Shown here piece by piece: positions 47,801 to 57,381 of a DNA stretch of 64,000 bases. The notes below the pieces were generated by a model, which was not told the origin of the DNA, did not search any database, and worked only from the letters and a program-made list of their open reading frames with translations. Location: assembly GCF_029854705.2 (NCBI RefSeq), contig NZ_CP139035.1, positions 1,488,001-1,552,000 of the forward strand. The letters run 5' to 3'. Position 1 is the first letter of the stretch, and each line of letters begins with the position of its first letter. This DNA comes from Akkermansia sp. N21116 (GTDB lineage Bacteria; Verrucomicrobiota; Verrucomicrobiia; Verrucomicrobiales; Akkermansiaceae). Position numbers and translations under genes: made by a program.

Positions 47801-49384
47801 ATGATTTCCAGGGTATTGAATTGTATATTGTTTCTTTCGATTATTTCTCTTTCAAAAGGAGTTGCCTCAGACCAGGAACCCTACACTTCTTTCTATGTTC
47901 CGAATAAATACGTTCAAGAAAACGGATTTCTCAAGGAACATCAAAATCTGATGCATCCTCCCCAATTTGCGAAAATTAAAGAAAAATTACCTCGTCCTGA
48001 ATGGGATGCCCGACCGGATGTTATTTCGAGTTACTGGAAAGCATGGGAAATGGGATTTAGCAATATTAAGGCGGCGACTCCTCAGAACGGTTTTATTTCC
48101 CCATATATTGATCCGGTATTCAACGGTAATATTTTCATGTGGGACTGCAGTTTTATGACAATGTTCGGAAAGTATGGTGCTCATGCTTTTCATTTTCAGG
48201 GGACCTTGGACAATTTCTACTGCAAACAGTTACCTGACGGTTTTATCTGCCGGGAAATATATGGTACCAGCGGGAAAAACTGTTTTGAAAAATATGATCC
48301 TTCCAGTACAGGCCCCAATATTATGCCGTGGGCCGAGTGGGAATATTATCTCAATTTTAATGACAGGAAGCGTTTGGAGAAGGTATTTCCTCCGTTACTT
48401 GCCTATTACCAGTGGATGAACCTTAACCGAACTTGGCAGGACGGATCTTACTATCTTAGCGGTTGGGGATGCGGAATGGATAATCAACCGAGATTACGCG
48501 GCAATTACCATCGAGAATTCAGCCATGGTCATATGTCGTGGATAGACGCCAACATGCAACAAATATTGTCCGGTAAAATTCTTGTGTCCATGGCACGGGA
48601 ACTTGGGCGCGAAGCGGATGTGAAAGACATACAGAAGGAAGTTGATTTTCTTAGTAGATTCGTGAACGAAAAAATGTGGAATTCGGATAAAAAATGTTAC
48701 GCAGACCGTTTTCGTGATGGCAGTATTTCCGGCGTGCAAACCATAGGTGCCTATTGGGCGCTTTTAGCTGATGTCATTCCCGCAGACCGTATAAAATCTT
48801 TTGTTTCTCATTTGGAAAATCCAACCAAATTCAAGCGACCTCATCGGGTGCCGACTCTTTCGGCCGATGATCCCGCGTATGTTAAAAATGGGGGAGGATA
48901 CTGGTGTGGTGCCGTTTGGGCTCCTACAAATTACATGGTTTTGCGAGGCCTTTCCAGAATAGGGGAAGACAAAATAGCTTTTGATATAGGCTTGAACCAT
49001 TTGAATAACGTTACACAGGTCTTTCAAGAAACGGGAACATTTTTTGAAAATTATGATCCTGAAATTACCAAGGGACGGTGCCGTCCCGGGATGGTAGGCT
49101 GGACTGGTCTGGTTCCCATTGCCGTCCTTTTTGAATATGTTTTCGGTCTCCGGGCGGATGTTCCTCACAATACTCTGATTTGGGACATACGTCTTACGGA
49201 TTCTTTTGGCGTTAAACAATATCCTTTTGGCAAAGATGGCCTTTTGGACCTTTATTGTGCTTTGCGCCCCAATGGACTCCAAAAACCAGAAATAACAGTT
49301 AAGTCTAATCGGGATTTTACGCTTAAAGTGATTTGGGGAGGTGGTTCTGAAGAAATTGCCGTCAAAGCGGAGACAGATGAATAA
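47801..49384 (+). CDS. Secreted (alpha/alpha)6-barrel glycoside hydrolase (GH63/trehalase-like)
   Basis: 527 residues, with a signal peptide (MISRVLNCILFLSIISLSKGVAS). The fold marks are those of trehalase-like GH63/mannosylglycerate-hydrolase relatives: FMWDCSFMTMFGKY with the acidic Asp, the LSGWGCGMDNQPR stretch and HMSWIDANMQ in the middle, GGGYWCGAVWAPTNYMVLRGL, and near the end ENYDPEITKGR then MVGWTGLVPIAVL. These enzymes hydrolyse alpha-linked sugars; the sugar is not predictable. Its AT-rich upstream DNA and lower GC suggest transfer. It stands alone. Confidence 0.87.
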   Translation: MISRVLNCILFLSIISLSKGVASDQEPYTSFYVPNKYVQENGFLKEHQNLMHPPQFAKIKEKLPRPEWDARPDVISSYWKAWEMGFSNIKAATPQNGFISPYIDPVFNGNIFMWDCSFMTMFGKYGAHAFHFQGTLDNFYCKQLPDGFICREIYGTSGKNCFEKYDPSSTGPNIMPWAEWEYYLNFNDRKRLEKVFPPLLAYYQWMNLNRTWQDGSYYLSGWGCGMDNQPRLRGNYHREFSHGHMSWIDANMQQILSGKILVSMARELGREADVKDIQKEVDFLSRFVNEKMWNSDKKCYADRFRDGSISGVQTIGAYWALLADVIPADRIKSFVSHLENPTKFKRPHRVPTLSADDPAYVKNGGGYWCGAVWAPTNYMVLRGLSRIGEDKIAFDIGLNHLNNVTQVFQETGTFFENYDPEITKGRCRPGMVGWTGLVPIAVLFEYVFGLRADVPHNTLIWDIRLTDSFGVKQYPFGKDGLLDLYCALRPNGLQKPEITVKSNRDFTLKVIWGGGSEEIAVKAETDE

Positions 49385-49507
49385 TGCGTGTTATCTAATG
49401 AGTATGGATAGTTTTATTCTTTGTTGTCCTAATGAGCTGAGAGAAGGTTGTTAATAGATGGATATTCTGTATGTGCTCGGCAGGCCGCATGATTCCGGGT
49501 AAACTTA

Positions 49508-49541
49508 AACCGCTGCTCCTGTGGTGGGAAGCAGCGGTTTG
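49508..49541 (-). terminator. Hairpin between the glycosidase and phosphorylase genes
   Basis: AAACCGCTGCT and AGCAGCGGTTT pair over 11 bases around a 12-base loop. On the minus strand TTTAAGTTTA follows, so it best serves the phosphorylase gene. Confidence 0.55.
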
Positions 49542-49617
49542 ATCTGGAGGGATGTCCTACATCAATCCGGAAAGGGTGGATGAACCCCGATTTCTGGAAG
49601 ATGGCTCCTGGGTGGGG

Positions 49618-51285
49618 TTAATTGTAGAGTTTGACGTAGTATTCGTCGGCCATGCGATCTGCGTCGAAATAGGGATAGATATCGTTCATGGCATTGAAGA
49701 CGATGTCCATCCATGCGTCGTTGTTTTCGTAATAGGTAGGAAGGACTTTGTCTTCGAGGATGTTGTAGAAGTTGTCGCGGTCGGAACGGTCGCGGGCTTC
49801 CGGGGAGAGGTTGGGGGCTGCGGTGGGGATGACGAAGCTGTTTTCTCCGTCTTTGGCAAACTCGCAGATCCAACCGTCGAAGGTGGAGATAGAGACGCTG
49901 CCGTTCATGGCGGCGGACATGCCGGAGGTTCCAGAGGCTTCACGAGTGACAACGGGGTTGTTAAGCCACATATCGGAGCCATTTTTCAGCACGCGGCTCA
50001 ATCCCATTTCGTATCCGACGAGGACGGCGGAACGGGGATATTTGGCGGAAAGCTTGTTGAGGTTGTTGAAAATTTCAATAGCTTTATGATCGGTGGGGTA
50101 GGGTTTGCCGGCCCAGATGAATTGAACCGGGCGGTTCGTGCGTTGCAGCATGCGCTCAAAACAGGTGGGATTGCCCGTGATAAGTTCGGGACGTTTATAG
50201 GCGGCGAAACGGCGAGCCCAGACGATGGTGAGGCAGTTCGGATCGAAGACACGACCAGTTTGTTCGCCAACGATGCGGAAGAGGTCTTTTTTCAGAGCGC
50301 GTTTACGGCGCCGGAAGGCTTCCTTGTCCCGTGAGTGGAAGGCTTCGGCAAGTTCGTGGTCCTGCCAGTATTTCTGGTTCTGAGCATTAGTGATTGAGGT
50401 GATCGGACAGATGTTGTCGTAACCCTTCCACATGTCGATGGAGACATCGCCGTGTAGCTTGGAGACTCCGTTGGCTTTGTGGCTGAGCCGCAAGGCCGAG
50501 AGTGTGTAGTTGAAGGTGTTGTCGTTGCCGTCCAGCTGAATGGCAGAACGTACTTCGTCCAGAGAAAGGCCATCAAAGAAGGAAAAGGTATTCATCGTGT
50601 TGATGTCCATCTTTTCATTGCCGGCTTCTTCCGGAGTATGAGTGGTGAAAACAAGATGCTTGCGGACTTCTTCCACACTCTTGGTTTTGGCGAGTAAGTG
50701 GAAGGCGGCAGCCAGGCCGTGAGCTTCGTTAAGGTGGTAGATTTCGGGTTCGACGCCGAGTTCTTCAAAGAGGCGGGCTCCACCCTTGCCGAGCAGGACA
50801 TATTGCGCAATGCGGGTGAAACCGTTGGCATCATACAGGCGGCGGGAAATGTTACGGCTTTCTTCGTCGTTTTCTTCCAGATCCGTGGAGAGGAAGAACA
50901 TCGGAGCGGAACCGAAGGTTTCCGGGCGCAGGAAATAGGCTTTGACCCAGACGGGCGCCCCGCAGACGCGAATGAGGAACTTGATGTTGTGATCTTCCAG
51001 GAAGGAGTAGTTTTTATGGACGTACTGAGTGGCCATGGAACCGTCTTCCGCACGGATCTGATTATAGTAGCCGTAACTCCAAAGGATGCCGACGCCGACG
51101 AGGTTCTGTCTCAGGTCGTGCGCACTCCTCATATGGGAGCCGGAGAGATAGCCGAGACCGCCTGAGTAGATCTTGAAGGCGTTGTCGATTGCGAATTCCA
51201 TGGAAAAGTATGCAACGCTTTTGGCGTATTTCGGATCGATTTCGTAGGGATGTTCGAACAGTTTCGGGAGAAATGAAGTTGCCAT
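49618..51285 (-). CDS. glgP: Alpha-glucan phosphorylase, short type (GT35)
   Basis: 555 residues, shorter than the usual 700-850, as in the compact GlgP/MalP-like class. Visible: AYFSMEFAIDNAFKIYSGGLGYL at the N-terminus, the NEAHGLAAAF and FTTHTPEEAGN motifs, the ARRFAAYKRPELI region with the Lys expected for pyridoxal phosphate, and EASGTSGMSAAMNG with the phosphate-binding loop. It releases glucose-1-phosphate from glycogen or maltodextrin. Cytoplasmic. It is divergent from tdh. The symbol is tentative because the compact type differs from E. coli GlgP. Confidence 0.88.
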   Translation of the reverse strand: MATSFLPKLFEHPYEIDPKYAKSVAYFSMEFAIDNAFKIYSGGLGYLSGSHMRSAHDLRQNLVGVGILWSYGYYNQIRAEDGSMATQYVHKNYSFLEDHNIKFLIRVCGAPVWVKAYFLRPETFGSAPMFFLSTDLEENDEESRNISRRLYDANGFTRIAQYVLLGKGGARLFEELGVEPEIYHLNEAHGLAAAFHLLAKTKSVEEVRKHLVFTTHTPEEAGNEKMDINTMNTFSFFDGLSLDEVRSAIQLDGNDNTFNYTLSALRLSHKANGVSKLHGDVSIDMWKGYDNICPITSITNAQNQKYWQDHELAEAFHSRDKEAFRRRKRALKKDLFRIVGEQTGRVFDPNCLTIVWARRFAAYKRPELITGNPTCFERMLQRTNRPVQFIWAGKPYPTDHKAIEIFNNLNKLSAKYPRSAVLVGYEMGLSRVLKNGSDMWLNNPVVTREASGTSGMSAAMNGSVSISTFDGWICEFAKDGENSFVIPTAAPNLSPEARDRSDRDNFYNILEDKVLPTYYENNDAWMDIVFNAMNDIYPYFDADRMADEYYVKLYN

Positions 51286-51477
51286 ATTTGTGTGGTGTTT
51301 ATCGGAAAAGCTTATGGAATGTCTTCTGGCAATATCACCTCAAATCCATTTATGGAAGCCGAAAATGATCATTTGACGTAATGTTTGCCTTCAGAGGCCG
51401 TTTTCATTGGGAATATTCTGGTACGGAAATTGTCCGGCGTGCGAGCTTTTGGCTTGCCTTTGCATCCTGCTGCGAGC

Positions 51478-52521
51478 ATGAATATCACCATGAAAGCACT
51501 GGTGAAAACTCAAGCTGCACCGGGCTTGGAATTGATTGACATTCCCATGCCCGAAGTTGGACCGAACGATGTTTTGATTCGCATTTACAAGACCGCCATT
51601 TGCGGTACCGATCTCCACATTTGGAAGTGGGATTCCTGGGCTCAAAGGACGATTCCGGTTGGGATGCAGGTCGGACATGAATTCTGCGGAATCATCGAAA
51701 AAGTAGGCAGTGCCGTGAAGAGTTACAAGCCCGGGGAAATCGTTTCCGGCGAAGGCCATATCGTTTGCGGAACATGCCGCAATTGCAAGGCCGGACGCCG
51801 CCATTTGTGCCCCAACACCCAAGGGGTAGGCGTGAACCGTCCCGGTTGTTTTGCCGAATATCTCAGCATTCCTCAGGAAAACGTGTATCGTATTCCCGCG
51901 GAAATCCCGATGGAAATTGCTTCGATTTTCGATCCTCTTGGCAATGCCGTTCATACGGCCCTGTCATGGGATCTCGTCGGGGAAGACGTTCTGATTACAG
52001 GGGCAGGCCTGATCGGTAGCTTGGCTGCTGCAGTTTGCAAGCATGCCGGTGCCAAGAACATTGTCGTCACCGACGTCAATGACTACCGCTTGGAGATTGC
52101 TCTCCGCCTGGGGGCGACGCGCGCTATCAATGTAACTCGCGAAAAAGTAACCGATGTCTGGCGCAATGAGCTGGATATGGAAGAAGGTTTCGATGTCGGG
52201 TTGGAAATGAGCGGCAATCCCTCCGGATTGAACGATATTCTGGATAATGCTTGTAACGGCGCCAAGGTGTCTCTGCTTGGCATTATGCCCGACCAGGTTG
52301 CCGTCAGTTGGGATAAAATAATCTTCAAGGGATTGATGCTGAAAGGGATTTATGGCCGTGAAATGTTTGAAACCTGGCACAAGATGAGCAAGATGGTTCG
52401 CGGCGGCATGGATATCAGCCCGATTATCACTCACCGTATCCCGTATACGGACTTTGCCAAAGGCTTCGAAGCAATGGCTTCCGGCAATTCCGGCAAGGTC
52501 GTTATGGACTGGATTCTATAA
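51478..52521 (+). CDS. tdh: L-threonine 3-dehydrogenase
   Basis: 347 residues. A medium-chain zinc alcohol dehydrogenase: catalytic zinc Cys in [25 protein letters not shown], four Cys of the structural zinc in [19 protein letters not shown], and the NAD loop [18 protein letters not shown]. It oxidises threonine to 2-amino-3-ketobutyrate with NAD+. No kbl ligase adjoins. Start 51478 ([10 protein letters not shown]) is chosen; 51385 would add an unlikely 31-residue extension and 51490 is an alternative. Confidence 0.95.
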   Translation: MNITMKALVKTQAAPGLELIDIPMPEVGPNDVLIRIYKTAICGTDLHIWKWDSWAQRTIPVGMQVGHEFCGIIEKVGSAVKSYKPGEIVSGEGHIVCGTCRNCKAGRRHLCPNTQGVGVNRPGCFAEYLSIPQENVYRIPAEIPMEIASIFDPLGNAVHTALSWDLVGEDVLITGAGLIGSLAAAVCKHAGAKNIVVTDVNDYRLEIALRLGATRAINVTREKVTDVWRNELDMEEGFDVGLEMSGNPSGLNDILDNACNGAKVSLLGIMPDQVAVSWDKIIFKGLMLKGIYGREMFETWHKMSKMVRGGMDISPIITHRIPYTDFAKGFEAMASGNSGKVVMDWIL

Positions 52522-52545
52522 TTTTTTAAAATAGGTATTGCCAAA

Positions 52546-52579
52546 GTGAGGGCGGGTGTGTATAAAGCTCCGCCCTCAC
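52546..52579 (+). terminator. Hairpin after tdh
   Basis: GTGAGGGCGG (52546-52555) and CCGCCCTCAC (52570-52579) form ten perfect pairs. No U-tract, so termination is uncertain. Confidence 0.45.
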
Positions 52580-52623
52580 CCCGCATGAGCGGATAGGCGA
52601 ACCTTTTTTACACACATAAGATT

Positions 52624-52779
52624 ATGTCCAAGCATTCCAGTCTCAAAGCTACCGGCACTGTGGGCGGCAAGCGCTCCGTTCTCAAAAGATTTGAACGCGT
52701 TAAACTGATGAAGGAACGCGGTCAGTGGAAGAAGGGGCAGAGCCCCATCGGTCTCCCCAAGACCAAACACGAAGACTGA
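52624..52779 (+). CDS. PVC-type small basic protein
   Basis: 51 residues, strongly basic. MSKHSSLKATGTVGGKRSVL, the KRFERVKLMKERGQWKKGQ core and the SPIGLPKTK end match a small basic protein family seen in Chlamydiae, Verrucomicrobia and Planctomycetes (TIGR04137 as I recall). The role is not established; a ribosome or nucleic acid association has been guessed because of its charge. It has its own good terminator 60 bases downstream and a hairpin upstream, so it is probably transcribed alone. A useful lineage marker for the window. Confidence 0.88.
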   Translation: MSKHSSLKATGTVGGKRSVLKRFERVKLMKERGQWKKGQSPIGLPKTKHED

Positions 52780-52841
52780 TCCGTCTTCTCATCTCTGTCC
52801 CTGCCTGGCAGGAGCGGGATTTTAACAGATTTCCTTTAAGG

Positions 52842-52876
52842 AAAGGCCCCTTGGTTTGTCCGAGGGGCTTTTTTTC
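52842..52876 (+). terminator. Terminator of the small basic protein gene
   Basis: GCCCCTTGG, loop TTTGT, CCGAGGGGC and then TTTTTTT. Confidence 0.92.
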
Positions 52877-53004
52877 TCCCGGATGACGCCGCGAGGTATT
52901 GTCCGGGAGGAACCATACAGATTGCCGTCGTTCTTTCCTTAGTGACAGGGCGGTGGCGCGATGCCGCTGTGAAGCGGTTCCCAAATAGACAATAATAAAA
53001 TAAT

Positions 53005-54720
53005 ATGAATGAAGATATGAATGAGGCCGTAGGTGCCTCTGATGACAATGCCGGTAAAATCAGATTGAATAAGTTTCTGGCATCATGCGGAGTTGATTCC
53101 CGCCGTGCAGCGGATCAGCTGATCGTAGAAGGTAGAGTGGAAGTGAATGGCCAGGTTGTTGAAACGCCCGGCATAAGGGTTTCCTCCGAAGATTTTGTAA
53201 AACTGGACGGACACCACATGGTTCCCAAAGAACATTCCGTTGTCCTGCTCAACAAGCCGCGTGGTTTTGTATGCAGCCGCGAGGCTCAGGGGGCGGAAGG
53301 TACGGTTTATGATCTCCTGCCTCCCAAGTTGCGCCACTTGAACTATGTGGGACGCCTTGACGCCGATTCGGAAGGCTTGCTTATCATGACTAATGATGGA
53401 GAACTCGTCCAGCAATTGAGCCATCCCTCCGAAGGAGTGGAAAAGGAATACTGGGTGACTTTGGATCAGAACTTTGACAACAGTGTGCTGATGCAGTTGC
53501 TGAAGGGCGTTCGCATTGCGGAAGGCCAGGCCAAGGCCAAGTATGTCTGCCGTGCATCTGCACGCCGGGCATATATTGTCCTGGAACAGGGATTGAAGAG
53601 ACAGATCCGCCAGATGTTCGCCTGCCTGGGATTGCGTGTCAGGAAACTGGTACGCGTGCGTATCGGTTCCCTCTGGGGAGGAGATTTGGAACCGGGAAGT
53701 TGGAAATTCATGGATCCGGCAGAAGTGGCTCTTGCCTCAGTCAATCCCAAGCGTCCTCGCAAATATTTGGGTGCAAAGGAATTGGCCGCTTATAAGGGAA
53801 CATCCCGCAAACAGGGTGCTGGGGCTCCCTTTACGTTCCGTGCTTCGGAAACCAATGATGGCGACGAAAACTACGAATTTAATCCGGCAGACTTTGAAGG
53901 AGTTGATCTGGACGAGGATACGTATGAATTGTCTCCGGAAATGAAGACGAGATTCTCCGATCAGGAAATTCCGGAACGGAAACCTAGAAATAATTCTTTT
54001 GAAGGACGTTCGGACAGGCCTTTTGCTCGCCGCGAAAGTAGCTTTGGAGGCCGTCGTGAAGGAGGCTTTGGAGAACGCCGTGAAGGCGGATTCCGTGGCA
54101 ACCGCGAAGGAGGCTTTGGAGGCCGTCGCGAAGGAGGTTTCGGGGAACGCCGTGAAGGCGGGTTCCGTGGCAACCGCGAAGGTGGCTTTGGAGGTCGTCG
54201 CGAAGGAGGTTTCGGAGAACGCCGTGAAGGCGGGTTCCGTGGCAACCGCGAGGGAGGCTTTGGAGGCCGTCGCGAAGGAGGTTTCGGAGAACGCCGTGAA
54301 GGCGGGTTCCGTGGCAACCGCGAGGGAGGCTTTGGAGGCCGTCGCGAAGGAGGTTTCGGAGAACGCCGTGAAGGCGGGTTCCGTGGTAACCGCGAAGGTG
54401 GTTTTGGAGGCCGTCGCGAAGGAGGTTTCGGAGAACGCCGTGAAGGCGGGTTCCGTGGCAACCGCGAAGGTGGTTTTGGAGGCCGTCGCGAAGGAGGTTT
54501 CGGAGAACGCCGTGAAGGCGGGTTCCGTGGCAACCGCGAAGGAGGCTTTGGAGGCCGTCGCGAAGGAGGTTTCGGGGAACGCCGTGAAGGCGGATTCCGT
54601 GGCAACCGCGAAGGAGGCTTTGGAGGCCGTCGCGAAGGAGGTTTCGGGGAACGCCGTGAAGGCGGATTCCGTGGCAACCGTGATGGTGGCTTCCGTGGCA
54701 GTCGTGGTGGAGACCGTTGA
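53005..54720 (+). CDS. RluB-type rRNA pseudouridine synthase with Arg/Gly repeat tail
   Basis: 571 residues. An S4 domain at about 18-65 (IRLNKFLASCGVDSRRAADQ) is followed by the RsuA/RluB catalytic domain with GRLDADSEGLLIMTNDGE near residue 112 (catalytic Asp in RLD) and LEQGLKRQIRQMFACLG near 195. These enzymes make pseudouridine in 23S helix 89/93 or 16S. After residue 250 comes an acidic linker (DFEGVDLDEDTYELSPEM), and residues 345-562 are nine near-perfect 24-residue repeats. The tail resembles RGG RNA-binding regions. The catalytic part is ordinary; the tail is unusual. Confidence 0.92.
   Translation: MNEDMNEAVGASDDNAGKIRLNKFLASCGVDSRRAADQLIVEGRVEVNGQVVETPGIRVSSEDFVKLDGHHMVPKEHSVVLLNKPRGFVCSREAQGAEGTVYDLLPPKLRHLNYVGRLDADSEGLLIMTNDGELVQQLSHPSEGVEKEYWVTLDQNFDNSVLMQLLKGVRIAEGQAKAKYVCRASARRAYIVLEQGLKRQIRQMFACLGLRVRKLVRVRIGSLWGGDLEPGSWKFMDPAEVALASVNPKRPRKYLGAKELAAYKGTSRKQGAGAPFTFRASETNDGDENYEFNPADFEGVDLDEDTYELSPEMKTRFSDQEIPERKPRNNSFEGRSDRPFARRESSFGGRREGGFGERREGGFRGNREGGFGGRREGGFGERREGGFRGNREGGFGGRREGGFGERREGGFRGNREGGFGGRREGGFGERREGGFRGNREGGFGGRREGGFGERREGGFRGNREGGFGGRREGGFGERREGGFRGNREGGFGGRREGGFGERREGGFRGNREGGFGGRREGGFGERREGGFRGNREGGFGGRREGGFGERREGGFRGNRDGGFRGSRGGDR
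54042..54689 (+). repeat. Nine 72-bp tandem repeats inside the pseudouridine synthase gene
   Basis: Nine copies of a 72-base unit coding for three related 8-residue blocks: GGFGGRRE, GGFGERRE and GGFRGNRE. The copies differ by a few silent changes (GGA/GGT/GGC, CGC/CGT), so they are not identical at DNA level although the protein is kept. All six frames are open because the unit length is divisible by three. Copy number probably varies by slippage or recombination. Confidence 0.95.
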
Positions 54721-54750
54721 TTTCCGATCCACAATATTCTACAATCCGGT

Positions 54751-56118
54751 ATGAAGTTGCTGAACCTTTGGTTTGTAATAGCCGGAGTGGGAGGGCTGTC
54801 TATGGCAGCCCTTCCTGTTTTTGCAGATGAAGCTGCCGGCCTGGAGGCGTTGTCGACGCTTGATCCGGTATCCTCTTCTCCTGCCGTGCTTCGGGAGGCC
54901 TGGAAGAAGGCGGAAGCTGCCGGCCAACTAGCAGATTCCCGCCGGTATTGTGAACAATACGTCCAGGCATTGCAGAGCCATGCGGATCAGGGCGATGCGG
55001 AAGCCATGGTCGAATTGGGAAAGTTGATGTACCGGGGGACTCCTTCATATCCTAGAAATTTGGAACAGGCCCGCGCCTGGTTTGAAAAGGCTGCCCAGGC
55101 CGGCCAGGCGGATTCCCAGTACCAGCTGGCCTTTATGTACCGGAATGGGCTGGGTGGAAACAAGGATGAGGCTTTGTCTGCCAAGTGGTATGCCGAATCC
55201 CGGAAGAATATGGAAGCTCGTGCTGCCGGAGGTGACGGAGAGGCGGCTTTCTGGGTCGGAATTATGCATTTCAAGGGTGAGGGGACGCCGGAAGATAAAA
55301 AACTGGCCCTGCAGTGGATGGAGAAGTCGGCAAAACTCGGGTTCAAAATGGCGGCCGTTTTGCTGGCCAGGATGTATCGTGAGGGCCTGGGGACGGAGCG
55401 GAATGAAGGGGAAGCTTTCAGGTGGTTTCTCAAGGCGGCGGAGCAGGGGCAGGGTGATGCCATGATGGAAACCGCCCTCGCTTACAAAAACGCGATTGGC
55501 GTGGAACGCGATCTCGCCCAGGCGCGTCATTGGTTTTCCAAGGCTGCCAATCTCAAAAACCCTTATGCCCTGCGCGAATTGGCCGGGATGATGAGGGCTG
55601 GCGAGGGGGGAGAAAAAGATATCCCCCAGGCGCGAGCCTACTATATCCAGGCTGCTTCTTATGGGGAACCTTTATCGGCTGTCGAAGCCTCCCGCATGCT
55701 GGCGGACGACGAGAATGCTAGTGACGATGATGTCAAAAAAGCTCGCGAAATTCTGTTTGCCGCAGCGGATCGTTTCCGTTCTCCGCTGGGGCAATATGAA
55801 TTGGGGCTTTTTGATTGGAAACACGGCGACAAGGAATCCGGTGTGTATTGGATTCGTACGGCAGCCATGGGGGGCTATGCTCCTGCCATGGCTCGTATGG
55901 GTACCCTTTCCCTTATTCCCTTCAGCGGAGTGACGTGGAACCCCGTTGCCGCATGGCAGTGGTGGGATGCTGCCGCCCAAGGCGGGAATGCTCCTGCCCG
56001 GTTCCGGGCGAACTGGCTTCTATGGGGAGGCGGGGGATTTCTTCTGATAGCGGTGGGGACTTTCCTTATTTGGATGAACCGCTGGATCAACCGGAAATGG
56101 GCTGTCGAAGAGAAATGA
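54751..56118 (+). CDS. Exported Sel1-repeat protein with C-terminal membrane anchor
   Basis: 455 residues. A signal peptide (LWFVIAGVGGLSMAALPVFA), then about eight Sel1 repeats of 34-38 residues (GKLMYRGTPSYPRNLEQARAWFEKAAQ, RMYREGLGTERNEGEAFRWF), and one C-terminal helix (GGGGFLLIAVGTFLIW) with basic NRKWAVEEK outside. The repeats would lie in the periplasm, held by the last helix. It lies 30 bases after the repeat-tail pseudouridine synthase and 73 bases before tyrS. Function unknown; one of five Sel1 proteins in this window. Confidence 0.9.
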   Translation: MKLLNLWFVIAGVGGLSMAALPVFADEAAGLEALSTLDPVSSSPAVLREAWKKAEAAGQLADSRRYCEQYVQALQSHADQGDAEAMVELGKLMYRGTPSYPRNLEQARAWFEKAAQAGQADSQYQLAFMYRNGLGGNKDEALSAKWYAESRKNMEARAAGGDGEAAFWVGIMHFKGEGTPEDKKLALQWMEKSAKLGFKMAAVLLARMYREGLGTERNEGEAFRWFLKAAEQGQGDAMMETALAYKNAIGVERDLAQARHWFSKAANLKNPYALRELAGMMRAGEGGEKDIPQARAYYIQAASYGEPLSAVEASRMLADDENASDDDVKKAREILFAAADRFRSPLGQYELGLFDWKHGDKESGVYWIRTAAMGGYAPAMARMGTLSLIPFSGVTWNPVAAWQWWDAAAQGGNAPARFRANWLLWGGGGFLLIAVGTFLIWMNRWINRKWAVEEK

Positions 56119-56191
56119 GCGGGATATGGCGCATATTCGCGTTAATCTGGCTTGAACTCCGGAGTCGTCGCGGGCAGTCTAACTCCCAACG

Positions 56192-57376
56192 ATGACCATT
56201 GATGAACAATTGGATTTCCTGATGGCCGGCACCGCCAAGGTGATCGGAAGGGAAGAATTGAAGGAACGCCTCTCTCTGGGGCGCCCTCTGAGAGTAAAAC
56301 TGGGCGTTGATCCGACGGCTCCGGACATCCACCTCGGCCATACGGTGGCAATTGAAAAGCTCCGCCAGTTCCAGCAACTGGGCCACCAGGCCATCCTGTT
56401 GATCGGCGACTTTACGGCGATGATCGGCGATCCTACAGGACGATCCGTAACCCGCCCCCCCCTGAGTCGCGAACAGGTTCTCGCCAATGCGGAAACCTAT
56501 ACCCAGCAGGCTTTTAAGATTCTCGATCGCGCCAAGACCGAAATCGTGTACAACGGCGACTGGTTCCGCAAGATGAGCTACGATGATGTTCTCAAGCTGA
56601 ATTCCCGTGCAACCATGCAGCAAATGCTGGCCCGGGAAGACTTTCGCGCCCGCGTGGATAGCGGCAAGGAAGTACGGTTGCATGAATTGCAGTATCCCCT
56701 GATGCAGGGTTGGGACTCCGTCATGATCCAGGCCGATGTCGAGTTGGGTGGCACCGACCAGTTGTTCAATATTCTCGTCGGCCGCGACCTGCAGAAGGAA
56801 GAAGGCTTGCTGCCCCAGATCGCCATGACTCTTCCCTTGCTGGAAGGCCTTGACGGCGTTCGCAAAATGTCCAAATCCTATGGCAATTACGTTGGCGTTG
56901 ACGAAGCCGCTGAAACCATGTTCGGCAAGATGATGAGCGTCAGCGATGAACTGATGGATCGCTATTATACCGTCCTCCTTGGCGAGCACCGCGATGCTTC
57001 CTTGCACCCTATGGAAGCCAAGAAGCTTCTCGCCTGGAAGATCGTTGCCCGTTACCACTCCCCAGAGGCAGCGGATGCCGCACGCAACGACTGGGAAACA
57101 CGCTTTTCCAAGCGAGATCTTGCCGCTGCTGAACTGCCGGAACTTTCACTCGCCGCTCTTCCTGCCGGATTGAATGCCATCGGGCTCGTAGCTTACGTCT
57201 TCCAGACGTCCTTCAACGTGCAGAAGTCCAACGGTGTCCTCCGCAAAGAACACTTCATACCCGGAGCCATTCAAGTGAACGATGAAAAGGTCACCGACCC
57301 GAATGCCACTCTTGAGCTGAAGGAAGGCGATATCCTCCGTCTCAGCAAAAAACACGCTGTACGCTTCATCGGCTGA
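56192..57376 (+). CDS. tyrS: Tyrosyl-tRNA synthetase
   Basis: 394 residues. Class I: HLGH (the HIGH variant) near residue 47, then GDFTAMIGDPTGRSVTRPPL, the tyrosine pocket VELGGTDQLFNILVGRDLQ and the KMSKS loop near residue 225. The C-terminal S4 domain is FNVQKSNGVLRKEHFIPGAI. It charges tRNA-Tyr in the cytoplasm. Length and the KMSKSYGNYVG context favour the TyrZ-like class. Its stop lies 5 bases from the end of the convergent Sel1 reading frame. Confidence 0.96.
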   Translation: MTIDEQLDFLMAGTAKVIGREELKERLSLGRPLRVKLGVDPTAPDIHLGHTVAIEKLRQFQQLGHQAILLIGDFTAMIGDPTGRSVTRPPLSREQVLANAETYTQQAFKILDRAKTEIVYNGDWFRKMSYDDVLKLNSRATMQQMLAREDFRARVDSGKEVRLHELQYPLMQGWDSVMIQADVELGGTDQLFNILVGRDLQKEEGLLPQIAMTLPLLEGLDGVRKMSKSYGNYVGVDEAAETMFGKMMSVSDELMDRYYTVLLGEHRDASLHPMEAKKLLAWKIVARYHSPEAADAARNDWETRFSKRDLAAAELPELSLAALPAGLNAIGLVAYVFQTSFNVQKSNGVLRKEHFIPGAIQVNDEKVTDPNATLELKEGDILRLSKKHAVRFIG

Positions 57377-57381
57377 CACGG

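Noticed and set aside
54042-54689. CRISPR-like array
   Set aside because: Copies are contiguous and coding, without unique spacers.
53961-54754. Long open frames on both strands over the 72-bp repeats
   Set aside because: The repeat unit is a multiple of three, so all frames stay open; only the frame continuous with the synthase has a domain.
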